This document shows, piece by piece, positions 8,780-16,837 of a stretch of 64,000 nt of DNA. The notes under the pieces were generated by a model. The model saw only the letters and a list, made by a program, of their open reading frames with translations. It had not been told where the DNA came from and made no database searches. The DNA comes from Bin87 sp965220265 (lineage in GTDB: Bacteria; Chloroflexota; Dehalococcoidia; Lucifugimonadales; UBA3495): positions 1,302,001 through 1,366,000 of the forward strand of contig CBDCPM010000004.1 in assembly GCA_965220265.1 (NCBI GenBank). The letters run 5' to 3'. A program made the translations under genes and the position numbers. Position 1 is the first letter of the stretch. Each line of letters opens with the position of its first letter.

Positions 8780-9729
8780 TCACCTCCGCCCAGGCGCAGC
8801 AAATCGCGGACACCGCCACCAGGATCCGCGAAAACATCCAGCTGGCCATCGTCGGCAAGGACGAGGTCATCGAGTACATCCTGGCCGCCCTATTCAGCGC
8901 CGGCCACATCCTCGTAGAGGACGTCCCCGGAATCGGCAAGACTACCTTGGCCCGTTCCCTAGCCTACTCACTCGACTGCGAGTTCCGGCGTATCCAGTTC
9001 ACCCCCGACCTGATGCCCTCCGACATCACCGGCATCCATTACTACAACCAGCGCAACGGCGAGTTCGAATTCCGCCCCGGTCCCGTCATCTCGCAAATCG
9101 TCCTCGCCGACGAGATCAACCGCGCCACGCCTCGAACCCAGTCCGCGCTCCTAGAAGCCATGGCCGAGCGCCAGGTCACCGTCGATCAGGACACCGTACA
9201 GTTGCCTGTGCCTTTCCTCGTCCTGGCCACCCAGAACCCCATCGAGCTGGAGGGTACCTTCCCCCTGCCCGAGGCCCAGATCGACCGTTTCCTCCTCCGC
9301 CTGCGCCTCGGCTACCCCTCTGAGGACGACGAAAACGCCATGCTCGAGCGTTTCGAGGACGCCGACCCGCTCGCGACGCTCCAGCCCGTGGCCTCCGCTG
9401 ACGACGTGCTCCGCATCCAGGGCCTGGTCCGCCAAGTCTACATCGACCCCGTCCTCCGCGCTTACCTCGTCCAGGTGATCCGCGCCACCCGCGAACACCC
9501 CGACGTGGAGCTCGGCGCCAGTCCCCGCGCTACTCTCGGCCTCTACCGCTGCGCCCAGGCACTCGCCGGCATCCGCTGCCAGGAGTACGTCACCCCCGAC
9601 GACATCAAGTCCCTCGCCACCTCCGCCCTGGCCCACCGCATCATCCTCAAGAGCATGGCCCGCCTCCGCGAGCGCAGCCAGGAATCCGTCGTCAACGAAG
9701 TCCTCGAAGCCCAGCCCGTCCCCATCTAG
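8776..9729 (+). CDS. MoxR-family AAA+ ATPase
   Basis: MoxR ATPases act as chaperones that mature or activate partner proteins, often with VWA-domain proteins. Walker A (G-I-G-K-T-T, about residues 53-58) and Walker B (L-A-D-E-I-N, about 111-116) are intact. The family motifs V-E-D-V-P-G-I-G-K-T, Q-F-T-P-D-L-M-P-S-D and A-T-Q-N-P-I-E-x-E-G-T-F-P-L-P-E-A-Q-x-D-R-F are also present. The GTG start overlaps the previous stop. The usual downstream DUF58/VWA partner is missing; a MITE copy and an IS630 remnant follow instead, so the operon may have been truncated. Confidence 0.92.
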   Translation: MITSAQAQQIADTATRIRENIQLAIVGKDEVIEYILAALFSAGHILVEDVPGIGKTTLARSLAYSLDCEFRRIQFTPDLMPSDITGIHYYNQRNGEFEFRPGPVISQIVLADEINRATPRTQSALLEAMAERQVTVDQDTVQLPVPFLVLATQNPIELEGTFPLPEAQIDRFLLRLRLGYPSEDDENAMLERFEDADPLATLQPVASADDVLRIQGLVRQVYIDPVLRAYLVQVIRATREHPDVELGASPRATLGLYRCAQALAGIRCQEYVTPDDIKSLATSALAHRIILKSMARLRERSQESVVNEVLEAQPVPI

Positions 9730-9767
9730 CCGAACAACCCCCGCTGCCCGTCGCTATCATCGCCGGC

Positions 9768-9903
9768 CTGACGCGTACCCACTTGCGTTCAAACTGTCAT
9801 TGCGTGCGCAGCGCGGCAATCTCGTTGGCAGCAAGACGTCGTCTAGGCGATACGTTTGCTACGTCGCTTCGTCCCGAGCAATAACAAACTGGGTACGCGT
9901 GAG
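9768..9903. repeat. MITE-like element, copy B
   Basis: The left end CTGACGCGTACCCACTTG matches copy A exactly, and the right end CAAACTGGGTACGCGTGAG differs at one position. The interior again has the TGTCATTGCG.G core. It lies 38 bases after the moxR stop. The rest of 9904-10074 shows nothing recognisable. Confidence 0.7.
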
Positions 9904-10074
9904 CGTCGCTGGCGCCGTGCGGGGATTGTTCCGTACCGCCCGGTGGATGTGGTGGATCTGGGCGACGCGTCCGTATGTGCTCTGGCGGTGATCGGGTTGG
10001 TATATCGCCCACACCGCCTCCGTCCCTTGCTGGTGCCGCGCAACGCGTGTGCCGGTCGCCTTCAACCAACCGCT

Positions 10075-11305
10075 AGTACTCCGTCAAATTTGTATAGGCA
10101 GATAAAGGATGAAACGAGCCATGGTTGCTACGCTGGCGGTGAAACAGCGGTGCGGGAGGTGTGGCATCCATGGTTGCGGAGAAATACGCGGTACGGTTGT
10201 CGGCGGAAGATCGGGACCAACTGGAGCGGTTGATCCGTAGTGGCCAGCGCTCCGCTCGGATCATCAATCGGGCGCGCATCCTGCTCAAGACCGACGAAGG
10301 GTGGAGTGCTTCCCAGGTGGCGGCGGCCCTGGACACGTCGCCGCGCACGGTGTTCCGCACCAAACGGCGGTACGCCGAGGAAGGATTGGACGGTGTGCTG
10401 TACGACCATCCCCAAGCCAATCGGTATCGCAAGCTGGATGATCGGGGTGAAGCCCGTCTGATTGCCCTGGCGTGCAGTGACGCTCCCGAGGGCCATGACC
10501 ACTGGACCCTGCGTTTGTTAGCCGACAAGGTGGTGGAATTGGGATTGGTGGTGTCGCTATCCCACGAGACGGTGAGGGCTCAGGCTCAAAAAACACCCTC
10601 AAGCCGTGGCGGAAGGCGCAGTGGTGCATCCCGAAAGTAGGCGGCGAGTTCGTGTCGGCGATGGAGGACGTGCTGGACCTGTACGCCGAACCCTACGACC
10701 CCGATCGGCCGGTGGTTTGCTTTGACGAGACCTCCACCCAGCTGCTGGCCGAGGTCAGGGCGCCGCTGTCCGTCCAGCCGGGAGGGCTGCGGCGGCAGGA
10801 CTACGAGTATCGGCGCGGCGGCACCCGCAATCTGTTCCTGGCCTGTGAACCCCTGGCGGGCTGGCGCCACGTGGCCATCACCGAGCGCCGCACCATGCAG
10901 GACTTCGCCCAGCAGATACGCTGGCTGGTGGACGTGGCCTACCCCGATGCCCCAGTCGTGCGAGTGGTACTGGACAATCTGAACACCCACCGCATGGCCT
11001 CCCTTTATGAGACCTTCCCGGCTGCTGAGGCCCGACGCATCGTGAAGCGGCTGGAGTTTCACCACACGCCCAAACACGCCAGCTGGCTCAGCATGGCGGA
11101 GATCGAATTCAGCGCGTTGGGGCTCCTGCCTCAAGAGGAGAAATCCCGACACCGACGCCTTGCAACGCCAGATCACCGCCTACGAGACCCAACGCAACGC
11201 AGCGGGGATCATCATCGACTGGCGGTTCAGCACCCACGACGCCAGAGCTAAACTCCATCGTTTCTACCCCTGCCTTTCCAACATTGACTGATTATTAGCA
11301 GTACT
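10075..11305 (+). mobile_element. IS630-family element, degenerate
   Basis: The coding part (10161-11291) is an IS630 transposase in three frames. Weak terminal matches are AGTACTCC at 10075 and AGTACTGC read inward from 11305. The ends are therefore approximate, and no clear TA duplication can be shown. It separates moxR from a broken rpoD fragment. Confidence 0.6.
10161..11291 (+). pseudogene. IS630-family transposase, two frameshifts
   Basis: The first frame (to 10640) gives the N-terminal helix-turn-helix half (Q-V-A-A-A-L-D-T-S-P-R-T-V, S-H-E-T-V-R). The family sequence then continues one frame back from about the A6 run at 10588-10593. There it reads N-T-L-K-P-W-R-K-A-Q-W-C-I-P-K-V, then the DDE core with C-F-D-E-T near 10722, V-L-D-N-L-N-T-H near 10970 and M-A-E-I-E-F near 11095. 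Near 11120 a second shift returns to the first frame, ending D-W-R-F-S-T-H-D-A-R-A-K-L with a stop at 11291. A single -1 shift could be programmed; two shifts suggest inactivation. Confidence 0.8.
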
Positions 11306-11373
11306 TGGGCTTTGCGCTACATCCGGCTATGGAACAGTGTTGCGAAGGGAATTAGAACCGCTAAAATGGCTTT

Positions 11374-11686
11374 CGGCGGGGTGAGCACGAGGACTCTTTC
11401 CTCGGCGACGTAATCGAGGACGGCGCTTCCGTAGCACCCCTACCGGGCGGCTGGCCATCAAATGATGAGCGACCAGATCAATCAGGCAATGTCCACACTC
11501 ACCGATCGCGAGCACAAAGTACTGAGGATGCGCTTCAGCCTCGACGACGGCCGAACCCATACCCTTGAGGGGGTTGGCAAGCAGTTCAGAGTAACCCGGG
11601 AACGAATCTGCCAGATCGAGGCAAAGGCCATGCGCAATATGCGGCACCCGTCCAGGGCCAGAGCACTGCGCGGATCCCTGGAATAA
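11374..11686 (+). pseudogene. rpoD: 3' fragment of an rpoD-like sigma-70 gene
   Basis: One frame (11374 to about 11445) reads G-E-H-E-D-S-F-L-G-D-V-I-E-D, matching the end of sigma region 3 in RpoD. From 11462 a second frame gives L-T-D-R-E-H-K-V-L-R-M-R-F, G-K-Q-F-R-V-T-R-E-R-I-C-Q-I-E-A-K-A and M-R-H-P-S-R-A, which is region 4.2 and its C-terminal tail. The two halves are out of frame and everything before region 3 is missing. A 74-residue region-4 protein could still be translated from ATG 11462, but a working sigma factor is impossible. The IS630 element just upstream may mark the breakpoint. Confidence 0.75.
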
Positions 11687-11762
11687 CACCGGACCCCGGG
11701 CTCTCGATAAAACCCGCAACCGACCTCCCGGGCTACAATAGACACCAGCGGGAGGTTCAACC

Positions 11763-12977
11763 ATGCCCAAAGAACGAGGTGTCAACTACACGCCAGACGC
11801 CGACGACTATTCATTCGACGACACCGCGATCGGCGAAGCCGCCCATGCATCCTTTCATCGTCTGGCCTCGGGATACCCACAACAGGAACCCGACGACATT
11901 CACCACCTCGCCGACGTCATCACCGGCATACGCGATTCCACAATCGCTGACATGGAACTGCGCAAGGCTTCCGGTCTCTACTCCATGACCCAGGCCCGCA
12001 CCATCGACACCATCCTGGACCGCGCCGATGCACTCCTACAACATTACCAGGACCACCACATGGAACAGCGCCAGAACGAGCGCGACATGTGGGCAGACCT
12101 GCTCCGCGACACGAAAGCCCTCCTGCCCGAATGGGATAACGACGACGTCAACCAACTGATCCACGACCTGGATCATCCCAGAGACGCCATGGAAACCCTG
12201 GCTCAAGTGTGGAAGCCCGACAACACCATTCTGGTCGCGCCTGACCTGGAGACGATCGACCACTACACCCAGGCTGTCCCGTTCACCGCATCCGACGATT
12301 ATCCCAAGGTCAACGGAGACGTCGACGCCTACGATATCCGCGATAAACACGTTTACGGGGATATCCCCACCGACCTGGAAGACCGCACGGCATCGGTAAC
12401 CCGCTACTACGTCGACGCTCCCGAACCGGCGGGTTGGACCCTCAATAGCCGGGGACAGTACGTACCGCTCTACGACGAACCCGTAGAGCCCCAGCTCCTT
12501 ACCTACCAGGTCCACCAAGTTGACCACAACGTACACCACTTCGACCCCAAATCCATCACAATGGTCACCGCGGACCCGGAACAGCTCGAGCACTGGCGCC
12601 GCACCGGCATCATCGACCAGGACAAGCCCGTATTCATCATCACCACCGAGGCCGAGGTGGCCGAGATGTGGAGCGAGCGCGGCTACATCGACTATGACAC
12701 CACCATTATGGTCATCGACCCCGACACAAACCCCGAAAGCTGGGCGAGAGAAGCTCCGCCCGACGCCCAGTTGGTCTACACCACCATACCCAAAAGGGCC
12801 GAAACGCAACTGGTCCAAGACAGGAACATCTTTGGCGAAATTCCCCACCACCTAAAAGTCAAGGCCCAGACATACACCAACTGGCCTCATGACGAACATA
12901 CGGGAGCCTACGGATACCCGGTGCCCAGAAGGGCCACGATCCTACTCAGAACTCCACTCCCGGAAATCCAAACCTGA
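11763..12977 (+). CDS. Acidic hypothetical protein (404 aa) with an internal repeat
   Basis: I do not recognise the family. GGGAGG precedes the ATG. The protein is strongly acidic, rich in Asp, His and Tyr, with no signal peptide or membrane segment. The first 150 residues look helical. Two later segments resemble each other: D-K-H-V-Y-G-D-I-P-T-D-L (about 195-206) and D-R-N-I-F-G-E-I-P-H-H-L (about 353-364). Both are followed by a Y-x-x-x-x-x-E/H stretch and a G-x-Y-x-P/Y-P-V-P segment. Between them lie two I-T-M-V/I-M-V-I-D-P-type strands that resemble a sensor or Rossmann-like repeat. It stands alone between an rpoD fragment and the broken restriction locus, so it may be part of imported DNA. 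Confidence 0.6.
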   Translation: MPKERGVNYTPDADDYSFDDTAIGEAAHASFHRLASGYPQQEPDDIHHLADVITGIRDSTIADMELRKASGLYSMTQARTIDTILDRADALLQHYQDHHMEQRQNERDMWADLLRDTKALLPEWDNDDVNQLIHDLDHPRDAMETLAQVWKPDNTILVAPDLETIDHYTQAVPFTASDDYPKVNGDVDAYDIRDKHVYGDIPTDLEDRTASVTRYYVDAPEPAGWTLNSRGQYVPLYDEPVEPQLLTYQVHQVDHNVHHFDPKSITMVTADPEQLEHWRRTGIIDQDKPVFIITTEAEVAEMWSERGYIDYDTTIMVIDPDTNPESWAREAPPDAQLVYTTIPKRAETQLVQDRNIFGEIPHHLKVKAQTYTNWPHDEHTGAYGYPVPRRATILLRTPLPEIQT

Positions 12978-13494
12978 GCGCCAAGAACCCCGCAGTAGAC
13001 CGCTCCGATGGTGCCTTCGAGCGCTTATGCTTGCCGGCGTCTCGGCGCGTTGCACATTGGTTCGGAAACCAGTGTACCGCCCTCCGGGCTGGCCAGGTGC
13101 CGTTCCAGCGCTGTGAAGGTGTCTATGAGTTCGGGAGACTGAAAGGCGCGGTTGCGCCGGCCCACGCAGGGATACTCCTCAGAGGAATTGTTCACCCCAA
13201 ACGTCGTCCCTAACCTCCCTCCACGGGCCGGAAACGTCTCTACAGAACCGCTCTGAAACGACTGTCTCAAGTCGGGTTTTCATGGTAATAGGGTAGGCCG
13301 CCGCCAGGAGCCGGGGACCCTTAACGCTGAACAACCCGAATATGCCGTCGCCCGGAACATCCACGTACCGGACCTGGAACGTTTCCAAGGTCACCGTTAT
13401 TGCCGTGGTGAAAATGGTATTTCTGGATCAGTGGTCTCACGAATCGCCTGACCGTCTCGTCAGATGCCTTGAGGTCAGGCGCTGCCAGCCTCGT
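12978..13494. other. Gene-poor stretch
   Basis: No convincing gene. Two short minus-strand frames overlap out of phase. One spans 13179-13394 (with E-T-F-Q-V-R-Y-V-D-V-P-G-D-G); the other spans 13025-13270 (with E-L-I-D-T-F-T-A-L-E-R-H-L). They could be halves of one decayed small gene, but I recognise neither. Confidence 0.3.
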
Positions 13495-13725
13495 TCAGCG
13501 GGTTGAACTCCTTGGCGTAATCCGTGCGCGGGCAGTCGTCGCCTTGCGGACGATCTCGTGCTGCACGTTCCCCAGTTGACCCACCAGGCTAAAGCCCAAG
13601 TGGTCGTAGGTCCATATGTCTTTGTCATATTCCCTGATCTGGCCAGCCGGCCGGCCATTCACCGCAACTTCGGTGATGCGGTTTTCCGTCCGGTCGAACG
13701 TGACCGTCGGTGTGCCAATTGCCAT
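13495..13725 (-). CDS. Small hypothetical protein
   Basis: I do not recognise the family. AGGAG lies 5 bases before ATG 13725, which decides this start over the longer frame beginning at 13758. The 76 residues include T-P-T-V-T-F-D-R-T-E-N-R-I-T and V-N-G-R-P-A-G-Q-I, then D-I-W-T-Y and L-G-F-S-L-V-G-Q-L. This looks like a compact beta-rich fold with a DNA- or ligand-binding flavour, but nothing decisive. The last residues are basic and low-complexity, so the end may be frameshifted. Confidence 0.45.
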   Translation of the reverse strand: MAIGTPTVTFDRTENRITEVAVNGRPAGQIREYDKDIWTYDHLGFSLVGQLGNVQHEIVRKATTARARITPRSSTR

Positions 13726-14525
13726 GTGCGCTCCTGAATTATGTGGGTCATGCGGCACCGGTAGGTTCCGGTCACGCCAGACAAGTTATCAATAAAGCCA
13801 GGCGCCGCTGGATGGCCGGCCGCCTGGCTGAGGTTCGGTATCGGCTCAGCCTTCCAGTAGAGGGAAATCCGAATACCGGTGGATAGCCCGGTGGGCAATG
13901 CTGCTGGTTACAAGGGCGGCGCTGATTGCGGGAAACGAATCAGGCCGTGGCAGCATCGCCCACCGGGCCGACCCGATCGCCCTGCCATCTATGGTTCAGC
14001 GTTATCAGCGAAACCACTTCCCACCTCCTGTGCTGACGGGCCCAATGCCCCTCGGTTCGTAACGAGTGGAGCGTCCCTGCCACCCCAGCGTTCGAAATAT
14101 ATATTATGCCATTTAACAATGATTGTCAACCCAAACCGAAGCTCACGCGAGGAAATTTCGCTACTCGGGATTTGGTCGAACGGCGGCTGAAATCGGTCAA
14201 TTTGCCGACGAATTTCGTTTCGTCATGTCGGCAGTTTCAACAAACAATTTTTGGTCGCGTCTGCTCGGTGAGAGTTTTGACCACAACTACCGTCGACGAT
14301 CCCAACAACTGGTCTACGGCGGTTGGGGAACAGCGAGACCGATGAACCGCGGAGTTCTTGCACTGCGCGATTCGCGGATAATCTGACTGAAGTTCTCAGC
14401 AAACACGGCGTAGGGGCTAACGGCGGTAACCAACGTGACCATGATGCCGTCCGCGACCATAAGTAGGTAAGATCCTGGGTAGGCTTCAGGGTCGAACCAT
14501 GGGATGACCTGTACTGGCGTGTTGC
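13726..14525. other. Gene-poor, partly lower-GC stretch
   Basis: No recognised gene. 14100-14340 is visibly poorer in GC than its surroundings. On the minus strand a frame is open from 14547 to a stop at 14314, with the first ATG at 14460. It reads V-Q-V-I-P-W-F-D-P-E-A-Y and then S-P-Y-A-V-F-A-E-N-F-S-Q-I-I, which looks protein-like. It directly follows the methyltransferase fragment and could be a small downstream cistron without a clear start. Confidence 0.3.
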
Positions 14526-15119
14526 CTACCGTGGCTTGAGCATTAGGTCAATTTCGCAGTTGTCAACCTTTGGAGCTCCGCCGCGGCTGTAGGCTTTGTT
14601 TCTGCGTTCTGACAGTAGCGGCTTTCGAGCTTCCTCGATGCTCTTTTCTGGGAAATTGCTTTCCAAGGCGGCGATGGTGTTCCGGTAAGTGGACTGTCGT
14701 TGGTCGGTCCTGACGTAAATCACGGCGTCGTCCGTCAGCATTGGACGGCATTTGGCGAATACTTGCTCCAGTAGTTGCAGGTATTGGTGCTCGTTGCTGA
14801 ACTTGCCACCGTACCGATGTCCTGCGGCGGCGTTGGGACGCTCCGTGTCTCCCAACAGCCATAATCGCAACCACTGGTCGTAGTAGTAGTTGGTTACATT
14901 GTGGTATGGCGGCGACGTGATGAGCAGGCTGGCCTTGCTCCACTTATCGTCACGTACGTCACGAGCTAGACGTGGCAACCCTCGTCGGCTGTCTCCTAGT
15001 ATTACAGTTGCACTTGAATTGCGGGCCTCTGAAAGTGCCTCTTGTAACGGATTCCAAGGCTCTGGCTTGGTGCCGCCAGCTCCACCACGGCTACCGGATA
15101 GGCAGGTCAGCACTCTCAT
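14526..15119 (-). pseudogene. DNA methyltransferase, C-terminal fragment
   Basis: The fragment carries catalytic motif IV, T-S-P-P-Y followed by H-N-V-T-N-Y-Y-Y-D-Q-W-L-R-L-W-L-L-G, and the usual later segments (V-I-Y-V-R-T-D-Q-R and E-I-D-L-M-L). This is typical of N4-cytosine or N6-adenine DNA methylases with the SPPY motif. The N-terminus with the AdoMet-binding motif I (D-P-F-x-G-x-G) is not here. A matching N-terminal piece lies at 16181-16306 on the far side of an IS element. The piece begins at ATG 15119 only as the first in-frame Met; similarity is patchy over the first 30 residues. It belongs to a broken restriction-modification operon. Confidence 0.75.
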
Positions 15120-15211
15120 AAAGTAGTCACAGCAGCCTGCATGACAGCCGTCTAACTTCGGGCACGGTCAGTGATATGAGTCCTTCCCTTGAAGCGCGAC
15201 TGTAGTACTAA

Positions 15212-16180
15212 GAGCCTATCCTAATAACCCAGCGGCTCTGAGGGCGATAAGGGCGCAGGCGAAATGCAGAAATGCGATGTAGTTCTCGGGGGACTTGTCC
15301 CAACGGACCAGGATGCGACGGAAACGGTTCAGCCAACTGTGCGTGCGTTCCACCACCCAACGCCGGGCTTTGAAACCGGCCTCCCGTTTGATGGCCTTTG
15401 CCTCTTCACCGCGGCTGCGGATGTGGGCGGTGAAGCCGAACTCATCCACGGTGCGGCGCACCTCGGGGTAGTCGTAACCTTTATCCAGGCACAATCCCCG
15501 GGGATGTTCCGGGCTGGGCGCCGGTCGGGATACCGGCAGGCTGTCCACCGTAACCCGCACCAGCTTCATGTCGTGGCGGTTGGCTCCGTCCACCGCCAGA
15601 CCCACTGGGACGCCCTGGGCTTCGGTCAGCAGGCTCCGCTTGACCCCCCGCTTGCCTCGGTCGGTGGGGTTGGCGCCGGTTTTCCCCCACCCAGGGGAGA
15701 TTTGGTCATGGCTCCGTCCATACTCAACCAACTCCAGTCCAGACCCTTCAGTTCGTCATAGCGCTCCAATCCCACCCGCCACAGTTCCAGGAACACCCCC
15801 GCGGCAACCCATTCCTGAAAGCGCAGATGCGCCGTGGACCCGGAGCAGATGCCCGTGGCGTCCAGCGCCTTCCACTGGCAGCCGGTGCGCAGCACGTAGA
15901 AGATGCCATTGGCGCAGGTGCGGTCGGGAACCCGGGGCCGACCGCCGCCGAACCGATGGGTGTTCACACGCTCAGGGATCAGGGGCTCCAGCACATCCCA
16001 GAGTTCGTCGGAGACCTGGAAACCGCCGGTGGTGGGATTGGTCTTGGTGGCTGGGCCAGCACGCTTGGGACGTGGCGGCTTGGGGTCTTTCGCTTTGCTC
16101 ATTGCCCTAGTCTATGCGCAACCCTGGTTTGGCTTCCCGGAACGGGGCCGCGAGTTTTCACCAGTTATTAGGATAGGCTC
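15212..16180 (-). mobile_element. IS5-family insertion element 1 (969 bp)
   Basis: Perfect 17-bp terminal inverted repeats (GAGCCTATCCTAATAAC at 15212-15228 and its complement at 16164-16180) enclose a two-frame transposase on the minus strand. A TAA flanks each end (15209-15211 and 16181-16183), consistent with the TNA target duplication of the IS427/IS1031 type. The element sits inside the methyltransferase gene. Confidence 0.9.
15216..16102 (-). CDS. IS5-family transposase (two overlapping frames)
   Basis: Frame one (16102 down to 15626) has the N-terminal part: W-D-V-L-E-P-L-I-P, G-R-P-R-V-P-D-R and V-L-R-T-G-C-Q-W-K. The motif S-M-D-G-A-M-T-K-S-P-L-G-G-G-K follows, containing the first catalytic Asp. 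Frame two (15731 down to 15216) continues with G-A-N-P-T-D-R-G-K-R-G-V-K-R, L-C-L-D-K-G-Y-D (second Asp) and the R-W-V-V-E-R-T-H-S-W-L-N-R-F block with the catalytic Glu. The frames overlap by about 106 bases and are related by a -1 shift. A GGGGGAAAA run near 15685 is a plausible slippery site, as in other IS427-type elements. The transposase therefore looks intact. Confidence 0.85.
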
Positions 16181-16306
16181 TAAGCAGGTGTGTTCTGCTA
16201 TTACTTGGTCAGCTAATTCGTTAGGGAACATCCCATAGTATGGCCCGATACCGGCCCATCGCGACGTTGCGGTCCCGTACTTCGGTTTGGCGTTGGAGTT
16301 GGTCAT
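16181..16306 (-). pseudogene. DNA methyltransferase, N-terminal fragment
   Basis: Forty-two codons starting at ATG 16306 read S-R-W-A-G-I-G-P-Y-Y-G-M-F-P-N-E-L-A-D-Q-V-I and E-H-T before running into the IS. This matches the N-terminus of the SPPY-type DNA methylase whose C-terminal half is at 14526-15119. The ATG overlaps the stop of the upstream nuclease-like gene by a few bases, so the two formed one operon. Removing the IS and one TAA does not restore the gene. The joined frame gives L-Q-S-R-F-K-G-R-T-H-I-T-D and stops 18 codons later, so motif I and about 100 residues are also missing. Confidence 0.7.
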
Positions 16307-16835
16307 TGTTCTTTGAACAGTTCGGCTAGGATCCCCTGCCCCCGCCGCAGCGGTATGGCGGCGTACGCATTGGCTCGGATAAGCGGAATGAAGCCATCTC
16401 TGTACAGGTGAGTGTACAGGTCATCAACCAAGTCGAGGGCGTCACCGAGTCTGGGAAAGGCAGCTAAGCTGGTGTTGTTGGGCTCGGTGGCGGCTTGGTT
16501 GACGATTGGGGTCATAAGCACGGCGTGCTGTCCGGCCTCGCTCTTGTACATGATTTTGCGGCCGTAGTTCACGGCTTGACCGTACGCCGCTTTGGTGGTG
16601 GCGGGGTTGGGGGTAATGTGTTTGTAGATGTACTCGGTGGTGGGTGCCATAGTGGTGCCATTGGGCAAGTGCTGGCGTGGTCCTTTCTTTTCCTGCCAGT
16701 CCAGCTCTTCGAGATGGTCCATGAACTCGCCCGTTTTCTCTACGCCCATGAGGAGTAGTCCTAGCCTTCGATGGGGCATTTGAAGAGCTGTTTGTTCCCA
16801 ACGGCGTGAGCGGTGATTTTGTGGAACGTTTCTAG
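16303..16835 (-). pseudogene. NurA-like nuclease, C-terminal fragment
   Basis: The recognisable part runs from G-V-E-K-T-G-E-F-M-D-H through Y-I-Y-K-H-I and Y-G-R-K-I-M-Y-K. It continues through P-R-L-G-D-A-L-D-L-V-D-D-L and A-A-I-P-L-R-R-G to the stop at 16303. This order of motifs resembles the C-terminal half of NurA-domain nucleases, some of which accompany DNA methylases in defence loci. The frame stays open to 16947, but its first 35 or so codons lie inside insertion element 2, so the true N-terminus is lost. I see no continuation beyond that element. The NurA assignment is from memory of the family pattern and is moderate. Confidence 0.5.
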
Positions 16836-16837
16836 TA

